The notes below the pieces were generated by a model, which made no database searches, had not been told where the DNA came from, and saw nothing but the letters and a program-made list of their open reading frames with translations. Of a stretch of DNA of 64,000 nucleotides, positions 11,946 through 23,553 are shown piece after piece (within the stretch, counting starts at the first letter, position 1; every line of letters starts with the position of its first letter). A program made the translations under genes and the position numbers. This DNA comes from Gautieria morchelliformis (lineage: Eukaryota > Basidiomycota > Agaricomycetes > Gomphales > Gomphaceae): NCBI GenBank assembly GCA_015179125.1, contig WHVA01000324.1, positions 62,001 through 126,000 on the forward strand, given 5' to 3'.

Positions 11946-13436
11946 TCATCGTTTGTGCTTCAATGGTGGCTTTTGCGGCCGGGCAGGTGCAAGTCCAGCT
12001 AGGGCGGTCGCCTTGGCAATTGGCGCATTTGGGTTTGTCAGTGCTATATTTCTGTCCTGAGGGGCAAGGGTGCTCGTGCGTGCATGAGTGGTCATTGGTG
12101 GAGTGGGCCCGGCACATCCGCCGCAGTGTGCCTCCCCGGTACACCCTGTCACCCGGTGGCCCCAGTCCTGGCACCGGAAACACTGTGGGGTTCGTGGGAC
12201 GTAGATGCTGACACTGCAGAGAACACCTTCAAAAATCAGTCCGTTTTCTATGGCTGCATTGGCGGCTGTTTTAGTTCTGTAGCTGACCAAAAGAGGGCCA
12301 CGATTGGTTCTGTTGCGGGATTCAGTGCTGCTAAGCCACGCCAGGTTGGCAATTTGACGTCCGTCAGACGTGTTGTCCAGGTTGCCGCTCTCGAGGTCTT
12401 CAATGGCGCTTTTCAGATGCTCTGTTTCGGACCAGAAGCTGGTGGGGACGTTGTGCGCCACCACCGCGTATGAGCATTGAGGTGAGGTGGCCGCAGGGTC
12501 GATCTCCTTGACCCATTTGTCCGTATGCGCACGGGCCTTATTTGCATCTTCGACCGTTTTGAAGGTCAGCGTGATGTTGCCAGCCGTAGAGTTGGTGATG
12601 CTGCGCAGTGAGAGTGGCATCGGTGGCGAAGCCTCCAGGTGTCTCTTGAAATAGTTAGCTATAATTCCACTACAATACCTTGTGGTGACAGCTGGCTCCC
12701 ACTTGAGGATGTGCGCATCCTTCGCGACATTTTTCATGGAGAGGAAAATCTGTTTTTGTTGAAGCTCAGCAGTCATTTTCTGCTTTTGCAGTGCTGCTTG
12801 ATTCGATGTTCCCCCCAGACCGTGTTTTGCAGCAGCGGCGTAGGAGGTCCCGTTCGAGGCTGGGGAGGATTGCCCATGGCCGGCGGTTACAGCTTCTTTG
12901 ATGTCGGAGACCACCTTCTGTAAGTCATTGTTTGTTGCGAGTCTGTTGTCGCCGTATATAAGCGGGAGGCCTCCCGTAGCAGTTTGGTGATAGCAATCAG
13001 CTGAGTGGCGCCTTCTTTGCCCAGGTTCCACGTGGTTCCGCATTTGAAGTCTCCGAAGGATTCAAGGGTGGTGGCAAGGGCTGAGATGTCAGCTTTATTA
13101 CCTTCATTTATCCCCTTGGTACTCAATACGGCGACGGGGTCACCGGGATCAGGAATCGGCATGGGTGAGCGAGCGGTTCTGCTTGGGGGGATGACCTGGT
13201 TGGGCGCTAGGGTTCCCATCCCCTGTGATTGCAGGATGCCAGGAGGGTTGAGACTGGCTGGCATGCATGAGAGTGTGGATGGAGGTATCAGCGAGTGTAC
13301 GAGAGGAAAAGGGATTAGCTGTCTTGGGCCTACACACGAGTCTGAAGGATTGAGTTGTGCCTTCGGACCGGGGGAAATTAGGTTGAGGTGGTGGTGTGTG
13401 TCCCAGAGAGCTCTGATTAGTCTCTAAAGCAACCAT
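11946..13436 (-). pseudogene. LINE ORF1 (Gag-like nucleic-acid-binding protein), frameshifted
   Basis: The likely start is the Met at 13436. Three overlapping frames (13436-13149, 13264-12887, 13043-11946) carry the protein, so at least two frame changes are present. The long last frame contains an RRM-like middle region followed by zinc knuckles: CFRCQDWGHRVTGC fits CX2CX4HX4C, and CTGEAHCGGC follows. A further cysteine cluster (CANCQGDRPSWTCTC) continues in another frame at 12183-11767. In Tad1-like elements this protein coats the RNA and helps target-primed reverse transcription. Confidence 0.8.
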
Positions 13437-13440
13437 TGTG

Positions 13441-13982
13441 GTGATATTGTTACTACACCTCAGGCCTCATTAAGCATTAATTGTTCTCTGAGTGCTGCTG
13501 GACAACCTGGAGCGAAGAACTGACTGGTTGAGATGGAGGTCAGGATCAAGAAGCATTTGATTATACAAGCACCTTCAAGTCCAGCTTGCCAAATATGAAC
13601 TGGGTGCATGCGCAGATTCGGGAAATATGAGTGTGTGTGCAGGTGTAGAAAATTGAGTGGCAGAGCATGAGTATAAATTGAACTGCACGTACAAAAATGA
13701 GCGCGGGGAAACCTACTGTCTGCACTGTGTGGTCTAGGAACACTGTGCCTGCAATTGCGCACGCATATTCAGAAAGAGAAAATTGAGTGCTTGTGCATGG
13801 CAAAGCGGTGTCGAGTGCAGAAACACACAGGAATGGAAAAGGGAGTGATGAGTAGTGCAGAATCAGTGCACGCGCAGATGCCCAGAAACGAGAAATCGGG
13901 TGGCACTAGTGGCGGCAGATGCGAGTGTGTGTACAGACACGGAAAATCGAGTGCGATTCCAGATGCGAGTGACAGAAATGAG
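13441..13982. repeat. degenerate tandem-like low-complexity stretch
   Basis: Imperfect repetition of short words such as GCGCAGATGC, GAAAATTGAGTG and GCGAGTG gives an irregular period of about 30-40 bp. No protein is recognisable. It lies directly upstream of the LINE ORF1 and was later split by the copia insertion; the same style of sequence (GTGCATGGCGAGTGCATTG) resumes at 19239. It might be the LINE 5' region or an older satellite-like tract. Confidence 0.4.
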
Positions 13983-13987
13983 AGAAG

Positions 13988-14475
13988 TGTTGGGTGCATT
14001 TATGCTCCTGCACCAAAATCAAGCATAATATATTCAATTTATTGTGTGGTGTTTCAATATTTTCTCATACTGTTCTTGTACCATGCATCCATTTCTCTGC
14101 TTATTTTCGAAATTTTCTAGTCACTCTCTATCTCTCCATTTCATTCTGTTATTTCTACTTTCACAGGCGGCTGCACCCAGCGGAGTTTGAAACGACTTCG
14201 ACGCGCGAGCCCTTGGGCGCTAAAGGGCCGGGTGCAAGTATATGCCTTCTGAGACAGGATTACACTCCTCTCTCAGTGACAATAAATTCACTGAGAGAGG
14301 CGAGTAGTATTCTTCATATTTACATAGCATGTTGACTGAAAATCATGTAGTATATTTGATTCTAGGTATTGTATTAATACATCAGTGACAATAAATTCAC
14401 TGAGAGAGTATATTTGATTCTAGCTTTCTAAGAACTCTACCGAACCTTCCCTGCCATAGCCCCTAGTTGCTGACA
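13988..14475 (+). repeat. 5' LTR of copia element
   Basis: 488 bp, TG..CA termini. Short inverted words around CTCTCAGTGACAATAAATTCACTGAGAGAG occur twice, near 14270-14300 and 14382-14408, and can each fold into a hairpin. Matches 18746-19233 without a difference that I could see. Confidence 0.95.
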
Positions 14476-14481
14476 AGGGTT

Positions 14482-17400
14482 ATGGGCCCCGCAGACACTT
14501 CGCAGAAGCTTTTGGGTGTGGAGAAGCTTGCAACAGATGGAAGTAATTGGCCTCTGTGGCGAGCTACTCTCACAAGTTATTTTGAGTCCAAAAATCTACT
14601 CAGGCATATAGAAGGGAGAGCCATTCGACCTCCTGATCCTCCAGTCATGCCCCCAGGCCATATTCTCACAGAAGCTGAGGAAACTCAGATAGAGAAGGCT
14701 GAGGAGAAGCTGGAGAAATATCTTGCCAGAGAAGGACAGGCAAAAACCCAAATAATCGTCTCAGTGTCAGAGTCACTAGCCCTGATGCTACAGAAGAGAC
14801 ATACAGCAAAAGAAGTCTGGGATGCATTGGTCAATGAGATGACCAAAAAGCCCAAGATGGTCCTCACCAACCTACAGAGACAGCTTCGCAGTATGAGGTG
14901 TCCTGAGGATGGAGACTTGAGAGATCACTTGGACAAGGCCCAAGACCTCTATGCTCGTCTCAATGAGATGGGAGCCAGAATTTCTGAAGGAGAGTTCACC
15001 GACATTATCCTTGCATCACTTCCACTCTCCTATGAGGCAGTTATGAATGCCCTTACCACGTCGCTCGAAGAATGTGGAATGCCCTTAGTGCCTGATGATA
15101 TTATCAGAGTTCTAAAGGCTCAATACGACAGGAGAAAGACTCTCAATATTTCACAAGAAGAGCAGGCATTTATTGGTTCATCTACGAAAGGGCAGAAGGG
15201 CCGGAAAGACCCGAAGGTGCCTGCATGCACTAATTGCCACAAGCCTGGACATGCTATAGAGAGTTGCTGGGCTAAAGGAGGTGGTAAAGAAGGCCAGGGG
15301 CCACGTCAGAAGAAGAAAGCGAAAGCCAAAAAGAAGAAGGGCAAAGCCAAGGCGAATGTTGCCGAAGAAGTGTCCTCTGAGGAGGATGAGAGTGGCAGTC
15401 CAGCCGCTTTCGCCAACTTCGACTGCTCTAATTTGAGTAGTTTATCTCTGGACACTGTCGTTATCCTCGACACTGGAACGACCGCACATATGACCCCTCA
15501 CAAGAATTTATTGAGGGATTACAGTCCATTCTCACAGCCGCGCACAATTCGTGCAGCCAACAAAGGCACTTTTGATGCCTTCGGTTCAGGCTCACTCGTG
15601 CTATCTAACAAGGTTGGAGATAAGACTGTGAACATTACATTGAAGGATACGTTCTACGCGCCAAAAATGGCTGTTACCCTGATCTCGATCGGCCGGTGCG
15701 ATGATGCAGGCTATAACACACAAATAGCTGATCAGAAATGCACAATATCCAATCGTAAAGGCAGGATATTGATGCAAGCACCGAAGCTGAATGGCTTATA
15801 TCGATTTGATTTACAACACACAAGTGCCGAAGCGCATGTATGCGCATCAGCCATGGAAATACATCAAAAAATGGGGCACATTTCACAAAAGTCCCTACAG
15901 CACTTGCTCAACCGTGGCATGATATTAGGCATTGAATTGAGCTCAAAAGGTGACAAGGTTGTTTGCGATGCGTGCATTCAGGCGAAGATTGCAGGTAAAT
16001 CACTTCCTCAGGAACCCAGAAGCCGATCATCAAAATTCGGTGACAGAATTTATTCTGATGTCTGGGGACCAGCGAGACACTCCACAATTGACAAGAAATC
16101 CTATTATGTGTCTTTCATTGACGACTACTCAAGAGAATCGGTTATCTATTTGATGGCAAACAAATCGGAAGCATTTTCAAAATACAAACTCTACGAGGCC
16201 TTGATGCTTCGACAGAGGAATATGCACATCAAAGCACTTGTTTCCGACAGAGGGGGCGAATATACAAGCTCTGAATTTGAACAGCATTTAGCCAAGCAAG
16301 GCACGAAGCATCGGTTAACCGTACACGACACCCCAGAGTCGAATGGTGTTGCTGAACGTCTAAACCGAACTCTAGTTGAAAGAGCTCGTGCCATGCTATT
16401 GGAATCAAGTCTTCCTAAGACTCTATGGGGGCATGCAATTTTGCACGCCAACTATCTTAGGAATCGGACACACACAAGAGCTTTGCCAGACAAAACCCCT
16501 TTTGAAATGATCCATCACGAGAAACCGAACCTGAAAGACATACACGTGTGGGGAATTGAAGTCTACGTTAAAGTCAAAGAGGGAAACAAACTAGCAGCCC
16601 GTGCCAAAAGAGCTCGGTGGATAGGAATCTCTGGACAGAGCCATGGTCACTGCATCTACTGGCCTGACTCTCAGAAGGTTTCTGTCGAGCGGAATGTTAT
16701 ATTTGACTCAGAGATGAAGGGGGGCAAAGCTCCAATCATTTCTATTGAAGAGTCACAGCTACCTACGTCCAGAAAAGTGATACAGGCCATTTCGGCGCCA
16801 GCACCCATGCCTAGTCGCTTAGTCAGCGAGGAGGCAAAGATTGAAGAAATTGACGATGATGAACCAGAGGAACGTCTGAAAGAGCTGCAACCCAGTCAGA
16901 CTGTTGATGCCAGACCTAAAGAAGCTGCTCCAACAAGGAGAAGCGAGAGAATCCGTCAGCAGCAGGTGCAGCCGGCCCCAAGTGGTCCCGTAACAAGATC
17001 TCAAACCAAGAGACATGCTGGTGCAGATATCACTACACTAGCTTACGAGGACATTGAGGACCATCAAGACAAATTATTCGAACAAGATTTATCCTCTGTC
17101 ACTGACGGCATCAGTGATTATAACCTTGCCATCAGTACACTTTCGACCTCCGATCAAAACAAAGATAAGGTGCTGCCGGATTTGAATCAGACCGAGCCTA
17201 GCAATGCAGATGAAGCCTTAAATGATCCTATGTGGAAAGCATCGATGGATAAAGAGTATAAAGTGCTACTCGACAAAGGTGTATGGGAAGTGGTTAAACC
17301 ACCTCCTGGGGCAAATATTGTCGGAAATAGATGGGTATTCCTCTGGAAACGCAATCCAGAAGGTGAACCCATCACACCTAGATCGAGGATGGTCGCCCAA

Positions 17401-18732
17401 GGCTTTACACAAAGTTTTGGAGTCGACTACAATGAAACCTATGCACCTGTTGCTCGGATGACTTCCTTACGGATTATATGTGCCATTGCTGCCAGGAACA
17501 ACTGGCCTATTCACCAAATGGATGTGGACAGTGCGTATTTGAATGCTACACTGCCAGAACCTATTTACATGAGACAGCCGTATGGATATGAGACCGGAGA
17601 CAAAGATGATGTCCTCCTGCTGAAGAAAGCACTTTACGGCCTCAAACAGTCTGGAAGGGAATGGTACAAACGTCTGAGTGGTGAATTTCTCAAGTTAGGA
17701 TTCACTAAATCAGCTTCGGATGGAGCTGTATTTTGCAGACGTGGACCGAGAGGGCATGCGATTATTGCAACGGCGGTAGACGACCTCACTATCACAGCTG
17801 AGAGTCAACCAATCCTCGATGAGGTAAAGCATGACCTTGCCCAGGTTTTTAGTATGAAAGACCTAGGCGAGATTCACTGGCTTTTGAACCTCAAAATCGA
17901 AAGAGATTGGAACAACAAATCGATTGCAATATCACAAGCCACATACATCCAGAAAATCATCAAAAAATTCAATCTGGATGATGCCAAAACATTTTCCACG
18001 CCTCTCGACCCAGCCGTTAAATTATCCAGAGACCAATGCCCTTCTACAGACGAAGACAAACAAAAGATGTCAAGAATTCCATACAGACAAGCGATAGGAT
18101 CATTGATGTGGGCAGCAGTAGCCACTCGACCGGACATTGCATTCGCAGTGTCATTACTTTCTCAATTCCTCGAAAACCCAGGTCCAACACATTGGCATGC
18201 AGTCAAACGTGTCTTTAAATATCTAAAAGGCACGATGGACTACAAATTGACACTTGGGAAGAATCGAGACGGCCTCATTGGGTATTCAGATGCGGATTGG
18301 GCTTCTCAAGAGCACAGGCACTCATACTCGGCTTATATTTTTCAGATTGATGGAGGGACAGTATCATGGAGTTGTCAAAAACAATCCATAGTAGCCCTAT
18401 CATCAACTGAAGCCGAATTCGTTGCCCTGACTCATGCGAGTAAAGAAGCCTTATGGATGCGCCACTTTATTTCTGAAATATTCCAACCGCTGAATTGTCC
18501 CATCAAACTTTATTCAGACAATCAATCAGCCATTGCCATCGTCTATGGCACTCAACAACACACGAGGACCAAGCATTTCGACATTAGATTATATTTCATC
18601 CGAGATATAGTCGAAGATGAAGAAATTAAGCTTGTGTACCTACCAACGGAACACATGCTAGCCGATCTTCTCACTAAAGGACTTCCTAGTCCTAGAGTGA
18701 GAATCCTCAACGAGAGAATCGGAATATATTAA
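14482..18732 (+). CDS. copia Gag-Pol polyprotein
   Basis: The single frame is open further upstream to 14467, but the first ATG after the LTR is at 14482, giving about 1416 aa. Order: a UBN2-type Gag (DGSNWPLWRATLTSYF), zinc knuckle CTNCHKPGHAIESC, aspartic protease (ILDTGTTAHMT), Gag pre-integrase (HQKMGHIS), integrase core with SDRGGEY and ENGVAERLNRT-like motifs, copia reverse transcriptase (QMDVDSAYLNA, AVDDLT) and RNase H (GYSDADWAS, YSDNQSAI). Integrase before reverse transcriptase is the defining copia order. It would supply all proteins for virus-like particle formation and integration. Start choice is the only real uncertainty. Confidence 0.95.
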   Translation: MGPADTSQKLLGVEKLATDGSNWPLWRATLTSYFESKNLLRHIEGRAIRPPDPPVMPPGHILTEAEETQIEKAEEKLEKYLAREGQAKTQIIVSVSESLALMLQKRHTAKEVWDALVNEMTKKPKMVLTNLQRQLRSMRCPEDGDLRDHLDKAQDLYARLNEMGARISEGEFTDIILASLPLSYEAVMNALTTSLEECGMPLVPDDIIRVLKAQYDRRKTLNISQEEQAFIGSSTKGQKGRKDPKVPACTNCHKPGHAIESCWAKGGGKEGQGPRQKKKAKAKKKKGKAKANVAEEVSSEEDESGSPAAFANFDCSNLSSLSLDTVVILDTGTTAHMTPHKNLLRDYSPFSQPRTIRAANKGTFDAFGSGSLVLSNKVGDKTVNITLKDTFYAPKMAVTLISIGRCDDAGYNTQIADQKCTISNRKGRILMQAPKLNGLYRFDLQHTSAEAHVCASAMEIHQKMGHISQKSLQHLLNRGMILGIELSSKGDKVVCDACIQAKIAGKSLPQEPRSRSSKFGDRIYSDVWGPARHSTIDKKSYYVSFIDDYSRESVIYLMANKSEAFSKYKLYEALMLRQRNMHIKALVSDRGGEYTSSEFEQHLAKQGTKHRLTVHDTPESNGVAERLNRTLVERARAMLLESSLPKTLWGHAILHANYLRNRTHTRALPDKTPFEMIHHEKPNLKDIHVWGIEVYVKVKEGNKLAARAKRARWIGISGQSHGHCIYWPDSQKVSVERNVIFDSEMKGGKAPIISIEESQLPTSRKVIQAISAPAPMPSRLVSEEAKIEEIDDDEPEERLKELQPSQTVDARPKEAAPTRRSERIRQQQVQPAPSGPVTRSQTKRHAGADITTLAYEDIEDHQDKLFEQDLSSVTDGISDYNLAISTLSTSDQNKDKVLPDLNQTEPSNADEALNDPMWKASMDKEYKVLLDKGVWEVVKPPPGANIVGNRWVFLWKRNPEGEPITPRSRMVAQGFTQSFGVDYNETYAPVARMTSLRIICAIAARNNWPIHQMDVDSAYLNATLPEPIYMRQPYGYETGDKDDVLLLKKALYGLKQSGREWYKRLSGEFLKLGFTKSASDGAVFCRRGPRGHAIIATAVDDLTITAESQPILDEVKHDLAQVFSMKDLGEIHWLLNLKIERDWNNKSIAISQATYIQKIIKKFNLDDAKTFSTPLDPAVKLSRDQCPSTDEDKQKMSRIPYRQAIGSLMWAAVATRPDIAFAVSLLSQFLENPGPTHWHAVKRVFKYLKGTMDYKLTLGKNRDGLIGYSDADWASQEHRHSYSAYIFQIDGGTVSWSCQKQSIVALSSTEAEFVALTHASKEALWMRHFISEIFQPLNCPIKLYSDNQSAIAIVYGTQQHTRTKHFDIRLYFIRDIVEDEEIKLVYLPTEHMLADLLTKGLPSPRVRILNERIGIY

Positions 18733-18745
18733 GCTTGAGGGGGCG

Positions 18746-19233
18746 TGTTGGGTGCATTTATGCTCCTGCACCAAAATCAAGCATAATATATTCAATTTAT
18801 TGTGTGGTGTTTCAATATTTTCTCATACTGTTCTTGTACCATGCATCCATTTCTCTGCTTATTTTCGAAATTTTCTAGTCACTCTCTATCTCTCCATTTC
18901 ATTCTGTTATTTCTACTTTCACAGGCGGCTGCACCCAGCGGAGTTTGAAACGACTTCGACGCGCGAGCCCTTGGGCGCTAAAGGGCCGGGTGCAAGTATA
19001 TGCCTTCTGAGACAGGATTACACTCCTCTCTCAGTGACAATAAATTCACTGAGAGAGGCGAGTAGTATTCTTCATATTTACATAGCATGTTGACTGAAAA
19101 TCATGTAGTATATTTGATTCTAGGTATTGTATTAATACATCAGTGACAATAAATTCACTGAGAGAGTATATTTGATTCTAGCTTTCTAAGAACTCTACCG
19201 AACCTTCCCTGCCATAGCCCCTAGTTGCTGACA
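18746..19233 (+). repeat. 3' LTR of copia element
   Basis: 488 bp, same ends and sequence as the 5' LTR; directly followed by the AGAAG duplication. Confidence 0.95.
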
Positions 19234-19238
19234 AGAAG

Positions 19239-20229
19239 TGCATGGCGAGTGCATTGATCAAGGATGTTGCCAAGCAGAAGCTTTCTTAGTTTCTTAGCAC
19301 TGCAAAAAGTGTTGATGGTCACAGCATGCTAGTATTGGGTGGTGGTGGTTCTGAACCGGAAGCAACTGAGTTTTGTAAAAATATTTTTTTGTGCATCTTT
19401 AACTTTGAATTTGTATTTCATTATCAGTATTTACATCTACATGCAGCCCTAATCCGAGCCGATTTCCACTGGGAATCAATCATCTTTCACCCAAACCACT
19501 CAGACATTGAGTAACTGAAGTGTGTCTTCAACACAGCCTTGTACCGAAGTAGTGGCTCACTGACTTGGCTACAGTCTAAGATTGCAGCAGGCTCTGAATA
19601 ATCGCGCTGCGAACAGCAACATTACTAAGAGTAACTGATTAGTAATCCTGTACGATTAGATGCCACTCTGAGCAGTGATCTAACAGTCTTGGTTATTAGT
19701 TATTCAATTCACACAATAGATTATTAACTTAACTCTGAGTTAAGTGGGTTAATAGCCTTTTGAGTAATTGATCTTTCTTGATCAATCAATGTATTGCAGA
19801 TATTAACCTAACTCAGGGTAAGTGAGTTAATATCCTACGTTTTTGAGTTGGAAAACTAGAAAAGCCACGAGAATAGTGATATACTTGAACTGAGGAAGAG
19901 TTCAAGTGCAGAACTATCTTTTCACATCTTGGGGATTATTGTGGTCTTTACTTCACTCAACCCACGGTCCTAAGACTCTAAGTAGCTTTCCCCTTAAAGT
20001 ATATGGACCCTTGTACACCTAATAACATTCTTTGACCTCACAAAGTATTGCACTATCTGAGAACTACACGTGTTCAGTTAAATCTCTATTGCTACACTTC
20101 GTGTACCAATACTGATTCTGATTGTTCAGCAGAGTCTAATTTCTTAATTGGGTTCTCTGTTAAAATAGTTTCAAAGCTTGGGTGTGCTTGTAAAGTCAAA
20201 TCTCTGATCAAACTTTAGAATTGTGTTTA
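19239..20229. other. AT-rich stretch, no gene seen
   Basis: AT-rich sequence with partly repeated words (TTAACCTAACTCAGGGTAAG, GAGTTAATA) between 19690 and 19860. I recognise no protein. It may be part of an old element flanking the gypsy LTR. Confidence 0.4.
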
Positions 20230-21357
20230 ACACCACAGTTTTATGTTTAGTTCAACGGGTTCCAAAACATTTGCTCCATTTCACCCTTCGCTGAATTCGC
20301 CAAAGGAACATTTGCTACTCGCATCATTCACCAGTAGGCATGCCATCAAACATGATCAACATCCCTTACCTGGCGTGATGGTTCATCACTGGCCCCATCA
20401 TCTTCCTGACTCCACCCCCTTTGGGTGTTCCTATGGCCGGAATGCATTCGCGGGACGTCCTACCCATAGATCATGTGGGATCAACCCAGCAGATGAAGAG
20501 TCCGTGCAGGGTAACGTGTATGCAGGTCTCAAGGCGTGTTTGCTTCCATAGGTACCTTTATCCTCCCTCCCCCCATTGTTTCACATTCGCACTCCTCCCC
20601 TTCTCCATTGTATATGTGTTTCATCTATTTGTATCCTGATTGTGCACCCCTATCCAACCCTGAATCATGATGTCCTCTTTTCTATTCGCTGAGATCATTT
20701 GAGCATTCAGTATAAGTAGTTTACGTTCGCATGTATATTCTGTAGTTCAATTATCATATGTCTATCTTGTGCAAAAGCTTGACCTCACTGTGACCATCAT
20801 CTTGAGCCTTCTTCTATAGACTACTATCTTAGGCCAGAGGAGGACTTGAGCACCACTGGTGAGTTTTCGTACTTCACCTTCATTACCTTAGCCTTCACAC
20901 TATTATCGGTGCTGTTGGTGAAGGGCTCTGTAGGGGCACCTTCACCAGCAAAAGGATTGTTACTGCTGGACAACCTTTCCGTGAGACCTTGAACGTTACA
21001 TCGTCAAGTATCACAGGCTGTTTCGCTACAACTGTAGATCGGGCGAGCTCCGTTTGGGCACCCCTCTTACATTTTGGACAATTATTGGTTCACCTTATTC
21101 GCTGAACTACACACTTTGTTGCACAAGCCCTTTGGGCATTCGTTGTGTAAGATTGTGAATCTTATGGCCTTGTGTCACAAGGGCAAGCAGAACTCAACCA
21201 AGATATGGTAATTCCGTGTGCTACGTAGTGACAGTTGTAAGGTAAGATCTGGGGAACTGCCACACGGTTCCCACGCAAGAACCATACAGTGCTTACCTAA
21301 GCTAGTCCAGTAGCATGCATTGCCTTAAGGGCAATGCAGGTAAACATCATATTTACA
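20230..21357 (-). repeat. probable 3' LTR of gypsy element
   Basis: On the minus strand it starts TGTAAATATGATG immediately after a purine tract, the usual LTR entry. Its other end is not defined; about 20230 is where similarity to the fragment at 6270-7130 has already faded. LTR identity is inferred from position and from the second dispersed copy. Confidence 0.55.
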
Positions 21358-21378
21358 CTCTCCCCCTCTATGAACAAC

Positions 21379-23425
21379 TCAAACTTCCTCGTATATGGAC
21401 CTGGTGAGGTCCTTGGAGTCTGCATCCAACATAGGCATGTGGTTGTATGGGGCCGGCGGTGGACGCGGGTCCATCGGGAGCTCTGCGTTGTCGGCAGATG
21501 CATGGGGCGGGGAGTCGATGCCGATGTTGATCCCCATGTCCTGCCGAAAGGTCGCTTCAGCGACTGGGTCGGGGACCAGTGAGGGGCCATGCATAACAGC
21601 TAGCTCCTGGTCTAGCTGTGCGTGGGCGGCGGTCGACGCTTCTGCAGCCACGAGTGCTGCCTTGTGGCGGTCCCACAGGGCCACCAGCCGCAATCTCTCC
21701 TGCCCTATTTGGGCAGGCGCACTAAACATTGTCCCGGATAGATCACGCTGAATGAACTGCTCTATCTGGAGAGTGCTGTCTCGGTTCACACCGCCATACC
21801 TGGTGAGCCAGCGGGCGACCTCGTCCAGAGGGATGTCCTGGGGTGACCGCCCTCGGATGGGGAACATCCCTGTGATCGACACCCTTAGGGTGTTGCCGAC
21901 GGCATACCGGACCTCGTTGGCTGGCACAAGGTCCTGCCATTGGCCAGTGACGCGGAATAGGTCGTATATCACACCCTGAGGGGAGAAGGGGGCTTGGGGT
22001 TCTTTGGTGCAAGCCTCCTCAGGCACATCCACACATCCACATCGTGGATGTTTAGACTATGATCCGGCTCGTCGCGGATGGCCGATGGGATGCCTTCAGG
22101 GTTGCGTAGCCAACCCTGGAGCACGACCTGAATGTCATCGGCTGTTCCTTTGCCGATGAGGAAGTAGCTTGCTCAGTGTCTACTGGCCCGGGCCTCCTCC
22201 CGGGCCCATCTCATCACGGTCACCATCCCGCACATGTGGGAGACTGTTGGCATCTCCCTGGCCTCCTTCAAGAGGTCCTGAAACCTCTGCTCCGTGGTTT
22301 CACAGAGGTTGAACCGTTCAGCTCGCAACGGCGTCTTTTTCCCGAGGAGCCATGGCAAGCGGCCCATCATGGCGAACGGAGGGTCCCCGAGGGGCATAAG
22401 CTCCCCTTCCCCCAGGAGAGGTTTGGGAACTGTCATCGCCGGTGGGGGCAATGACACCGATGGCGCGGGCCTAAAGACCTCTCGTCTGGCCCTCTCTTGC
22501 TCGGCTGCGAGATACTCATTCTGAGCCGTGGCCAGCCCCAGCCCCAGCACCAGGTCGTTCACGCTACGACTCGGCGACTGTGCCAGGTACTCATCGGTGA
22601 CGCGCGTGCGCAGGTCACCAATGGGGTCATAGGTTACGAGCTGCTCGTAACCCTGGGCACGTCCTTTCTTTGAGATGTGCCCTGGGCGGTCCAGATCATA
22701 GTGCTCGAGATCCAGGTCGTCCGAGTAGAAGCCCTCGGGGATGTCGACTGTTGACGCCGGGGGTTTGCCGTGGCCCATGAATGACGAGCTGGGTGGGGTG
22801 GGCTGGTTATCCGTGCCTTGAGACCTGGCGCGGAGTGGCCCAGGTTGGGGTTAGGGGCAGAGATTCGATCCGCCAGCGCTGTTTTGGCATGCGATGGCAA
22901 TGGGGCCGTCGCACAAGACGATGGGCCGGCCACTGGTCGTGGGGCGGGTTCTGCTCGCTTCATTTTCGCGAGCTTGCGCTGTAGGTCCTGGACCAGTTTG
23001 CACAGGTCTCGTGTCTTGCCGCGCTCGGTCTTGAGCGCGCTGTCGAGGGCCCTGATATCATCCTTCAGGGCACCAATCTCGTCCCTCAGGTTGCACGTGG
23101 TCAACTGCACTTTCCTGACTGAGTGGCATTCGAGTTTGTTGACCCACGTCGGCCATGCGGTGTATATGGCGGTGCCGACATCCTTCTCCGCCAGCTGGAC
23201 ACGGTTGGCGTCAGTGGTGGTCTTCAGGTGCGCTGCGAATGATGCGCAGTTGTCGCACCCGTCGGGATGGACGATGGCCAGGCCATTCCTCCATTCCATG
23301 ATCTTCCAATGCTCCTCTGTTGCGGTTGGAGCACTGAGGATTGCTGCGGCCCCTTGCTTGGGGGCCGCTGGTGACGTTGTGGATGTCGAGTGATCGAGGT
23401 CCATTCCGTCTTTGGCTGTCATCAC
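21379..23425 (-). pseudogene. extra open frames downstream of gypsy integrase
   Basis: Three consecutive frames (23425-22634, 22778-22173, 22032-21379) follow pol on the same strand and stop just before the purine tract. Features: a short Cys pair (HPDGCDNCASF), a coiled-coil-like stretch rich in D, L, K and R (near 23050-22950), and a later acidic/proline-rich part. There is no zinc knuckle, protease or polymerase motif. Position and strand mark it as element-borne. I do not recognise a function. It is broken. Confidence 0.55.
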
Positions 23426-23553
23426 CTTCTGGAGAAGATGATGGGGTGATGGTGGTTGCTTCTCAAGAAGCGATGCACCTCGGAAAGATCCGAGGTGAAA
23501 ATTTAAGCGACACCGTCGGCAGGGTCTGGCGTCTCACGTGATCTGCATGTGAG

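Larger units (their letters stand above)
7300..13440 (-). mobile_element. Tad1-like LINE (non-LTR retrotransposon), decayed
   Basis: Read on the minus strand, this has the order of Tad1-clade LINEs: ORF1 with zinc knuckles (13436 to 11946), APE-type endonuclease, reverse transcriptase, RNase H and a C-terminal CCHC motif, ending near 7395 with a short 3' tail to about 7300. The element is interrupted by a solo copia LTR at 10317-10813. Several frame changes split both ORFs, so it is non-functional. No clear target duplication was found, since the left side abuts the gypsy LTR-like fragment and the right side merges into a degenerate repetitive stretch. A second, less decayed and different Tad1-like element lies at 30746-35047. 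Confidence 0.88.
13988..19233 (+). mobile_element. Ty1/copia LTR retrotransposon, looks whole
   Basis: The 5' LTR is 13988-14475 and the 3' LTR 18746-19233, both 488 bp, beginning TGTTGGG and ending TGACA. They look identical by eye. The 5-bp target duplication AGAAG flanks the element (13983-13987, 19234-19238). A purine tract (AGCTTGAGGGGGCG) precedes the 3' LTR. One long open frame fills the interior. Identical LTRs imply a very recent insertion. No breaks were noticed. Confidence 0.96.
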
